From JAJDIA01 sp031555145 (GTDB lineage: Bacteria > Bacteroidota > Bacteroidia > Bacteroidales > Tannerellaceae), in the NCBI GenBank assembly GCA_031555145.1, contig JAVBUR010000114.1:1-15841 (forward strand): a stretch of 15,841 bases of DNA, written 5' to 3'. Positions 14,733 to 15,841 of this stretch are shown here, one piece after another (positions within the stretch are counted from its first letter, which is position 1; every line of letters starts with the position of its first letter). Under the pieces are notes generated by a model. The model had not been told where the DNA came from. It made no database searches and worked only from the letters and a program-made list of their open reading frames with translations. Position numbers and translations under genes: made by a program.

Positions 14733-14804
14733 AAGAAAAGCAGTTTGTTGCATCCGGATATGGTTTGGAATATTTCCTCTCCTTGTTAAAACCCCCGGCG
14801 GGCG

Positions 14805-14834
14805 TTGTGTATTTGCGAAAGCTGGTTATCTTTG
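14805..14834 (+). promoter_or_regulatory. Promoter of the outer-membrane protein gene
   Basis: TTG at 14805-14807, 19 nt, then TATCTTTG at 14827-14834. The predicted start, near 14840, leaves only about 25 nt before the ATG at 14866. Confidence 0.65.
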
Positions 14835-14865
14835 CGACAGTAAACCGTTAAGAATGGATATCCGG

Positions 14866-15513
14866 ATGAAGAAGATAGCGTGTGTTTTGCTTGGTGTCAT
14901 GCTGGCCGTGCTGCCTGCTGCGGCGCAGGTGCGGTTGGGTGTGCGGGCAGGTGGTGCCTATTCGACGATGGTATATAAGGTGGATAACCTGGTGGAGTCG
15001 GGCGACCGTTTCGGGTACAGTCTGGCGATGACGGCCGATATTCCGGTATGGCGCGAGTTTTCGATCCGTCCCGAATTGTCGTTTGTAAGCCAGGGCGGGG
15101 CGTTTAACCAGCTTAATAAAGGCTGTTTGCTCCCGATAACCGAATATACTGTACGTCCTCATTACCATTATTATTCCTTACAGATCCCGGTTAATATCTG
15201 CTATACATTTACTATATCTGATGTGAAGGTGAACCTCTTCGGAGGGCCGGCGCCTGATATCTCCCTCTTCGGAAAGAAAACGGTCGATGGCCAGAAGTCG
15301 GATATCCGTTTCGGCTCGGGGCAGGAGAACGACCTCAAGCCGTTTGATATGGCTGTCAGCGTCGGGCTGGGGGCGGAGTACAAGGATTTTACCTTTGCTA
15401 TTAATGCCATTTGCGGATTGACCGATCGTCGTGCCTTTAAGTATGAAGGCGAGGAGTCGGTCTACCAGAATAATATTACCCTTTCACTGGGTTATTTCTT
15501 CCGTCTGCGCTAA
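14866..15513 (+). CDS. Outer-membrane beta-barrel protein, porin-like family
   Basis: The 215-residue protein (from the second ATG) has a signal peptide MKKIACVLLGVMLAVLPAAAQ with cleavage near AAAQ. A small beta-barrel follows: GVRAGGAYSTM opening strand, RFGYSLAMTADIPV, FSIRPELSFVSQGG, YSLQIPVNICYTF, VKVNLFGGPAPDISLF, and the last strand ITLSLGYFFRLR. The last strand is amphipathic and near-aromatic at the end, as expected for BAM-dependent barrels. This matches the OMP_b-brl_2 (PF13568) type common in Bacteroidetes. The ATG at 14854 would add MDIR in front of the signal peptide; the start at 14866 is preferred because the basic MKK start is typical. Function and substrate cannot be deduced. 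No partner genes adjoin it. Its downstream terminator is not evident. Confidence 0.85.
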   Translation: MKKIACVLLGVMLAVLPAAAQVRLGVRAGGAYSTMVYKVDNLVESGDRFGYSLAMTADIPVWREFSIRPELSFVSQGGAFNQLNKGCLLPITEYTVRPHYHYYSLQIPVNICYTFTISDVKVNLFGGPAPDISLFGKKTVDGQKSDIRFGSGQENDLKPFDMAVSVGLGAEYKDFTFAINAICGLTDRRAFKYEGEESVYQNNITLSLGYFFRLR

Positions 15514-15586
15514 ACGTGCAGCCGGTTTTCTCTTTTCTTCCCACCCATATCGTGCGGCAACTGCATAAAAAAGAAGTAGAAAACGC

Positions 15587-15616
15587 TTTGTAGTTAGAAT
15601 AAAAGCCGTACCTTTG
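15587..15616 (+). promoter_or_regulatory. Promoter of the rplM operon
   Basis: TTTG at 15587-15590 and TACCTTTG at 15609-15616 with 18-nt spacing form a near-consensus Bacteroidetes promoter. The predicted start is near 15622. Confidence 0.7.
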
Positions 15617-15621
15617 CAAGC

Positions 15622-15752
15622 CGATTATTATCGAATTTGTACTAAGAGTTTAGTTCTTAGCATATTATTGCATCCAAGTGTCCGCGAAGTGATAGTATGG
15701 ATAAGAGCAAACGCTTGTTTTTTGAGTTATTAATTTAATTAATTATTTAGCA
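15622..15752 (+). promoter_or_regulatory. Structured 5' leader of rplM, possible ribosomal-protein autoregulatory leader
   Basis: About 130 nt separate the predicted transcription start from the rplM GTG. A hairpin CTAAGA/TCTTAG (15642-15647 with 15655-15660, 7-nt loop) is visible, and the last 40 nt are A/T-rich. Long leaders before ribosomal-protein operons often bind the encoded protein. Leader motifs for L13 in Bacteroidia have been proposed in comparative work, as far as I recall. The match to such a motif could not be checked here. Confidence 0.4.
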
Positions 15753-15841
15753 GTGGATACTTTAAGTTACAAGACCATTTCTGCAAACAAAGCAACTGTA
15801 AACAAAGAATGGGTGGTTGTAGATGCAACCGGCCAGCATTT
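15753..15841 (+). CDS. rplM: 50S ribosomal protein L13, N-terminal part
   Basis: The first 29 codons of L13 are present, reading (V/M)DTLSYKTISANKATVNKEW then VVVDATGQH, a typical Bacteroidetes L13 start. The gene runs off the right edge. The start is a GTG at 15753: the frame has a TGA at 15723-15725 and no ATG between, and family members begin MDTLSYK. L13 is an early-assembling 23S rRNA-binding protein of the large subunit, usually followed by rpsI. A promoter and leader precede it. Confidence 0.93.
   Translation, partial: MDTLSYKTISANKATVNKEWVVVDATGQH

Overview
The window looks like a chromosomal segment from a Bacteroidales bacterium, probably Parabacteroides or a close relative in Tannerellaceae. 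The reasons are a fused SecDF, DnaE and L13 sequences of the Bacteroidetes type, DUF2807/GIN-domain secreted proteins, AraC regulators with membrane segments, weak Shine-Dalgarno sites, and repeated use of the Bacteroidetes promoter form TTTG-N18..21-TAnnTTTG. The genus call is inference; no search was possible.

Left region (1-3255): the 3' end of secDF (Sec translocation) faces a secreted CE2-like SGNH esterase across a bidirectional terminator. The esterase and a DusB-family tRNA-dihydrouridine synthase are divergently transcribed from overlapping promoters.

Centre (3256-9528): a promoter and a strong terminator bracket a candidate small RNA or attenuator leader. Four tandem secreted DUF2807 (head GIN domain) beta-helix paralogs follow. 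The first stands alone with its own terminator. The other three form a tight operon ending in a lipoprotein. Three paralogs are nearly uniform for a rung motif of their own (SGSSD, SGVG, AGSG), while the second is mixed. Facing them are two AraC-type regulators: a short one with one membrane anchor, and a large one with a predicted extracytoplasmic TPR sensor, one transmembrane helix and a cytoplasmic HTH. Two identical 12-bp direct repeats exactly 21 bp apart lie upstream of the short regulator and look like an AraC-family operator. Regulators and GIN genes may form one envelope-sensing unit; that is inference from position only.

Right region (9529-15841): thioredoxin and the replicative polymerase subunit DnaE lie on the minus strand. 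Next come a non-coding stretch with four 22-bp palindromic tandem repeats and an ORF6N-domain gene broken by a one-base frameshift in a C tract. On the plus strand follow a small outer-membrane beta-barrel protein and the start of rplM (L13) behind a roughly 130-nt structured leader. Most of the window is ordinary core genome. The unusual parts are the GIN cluster with its regulators and the 13.8-14.7 kb stretch.
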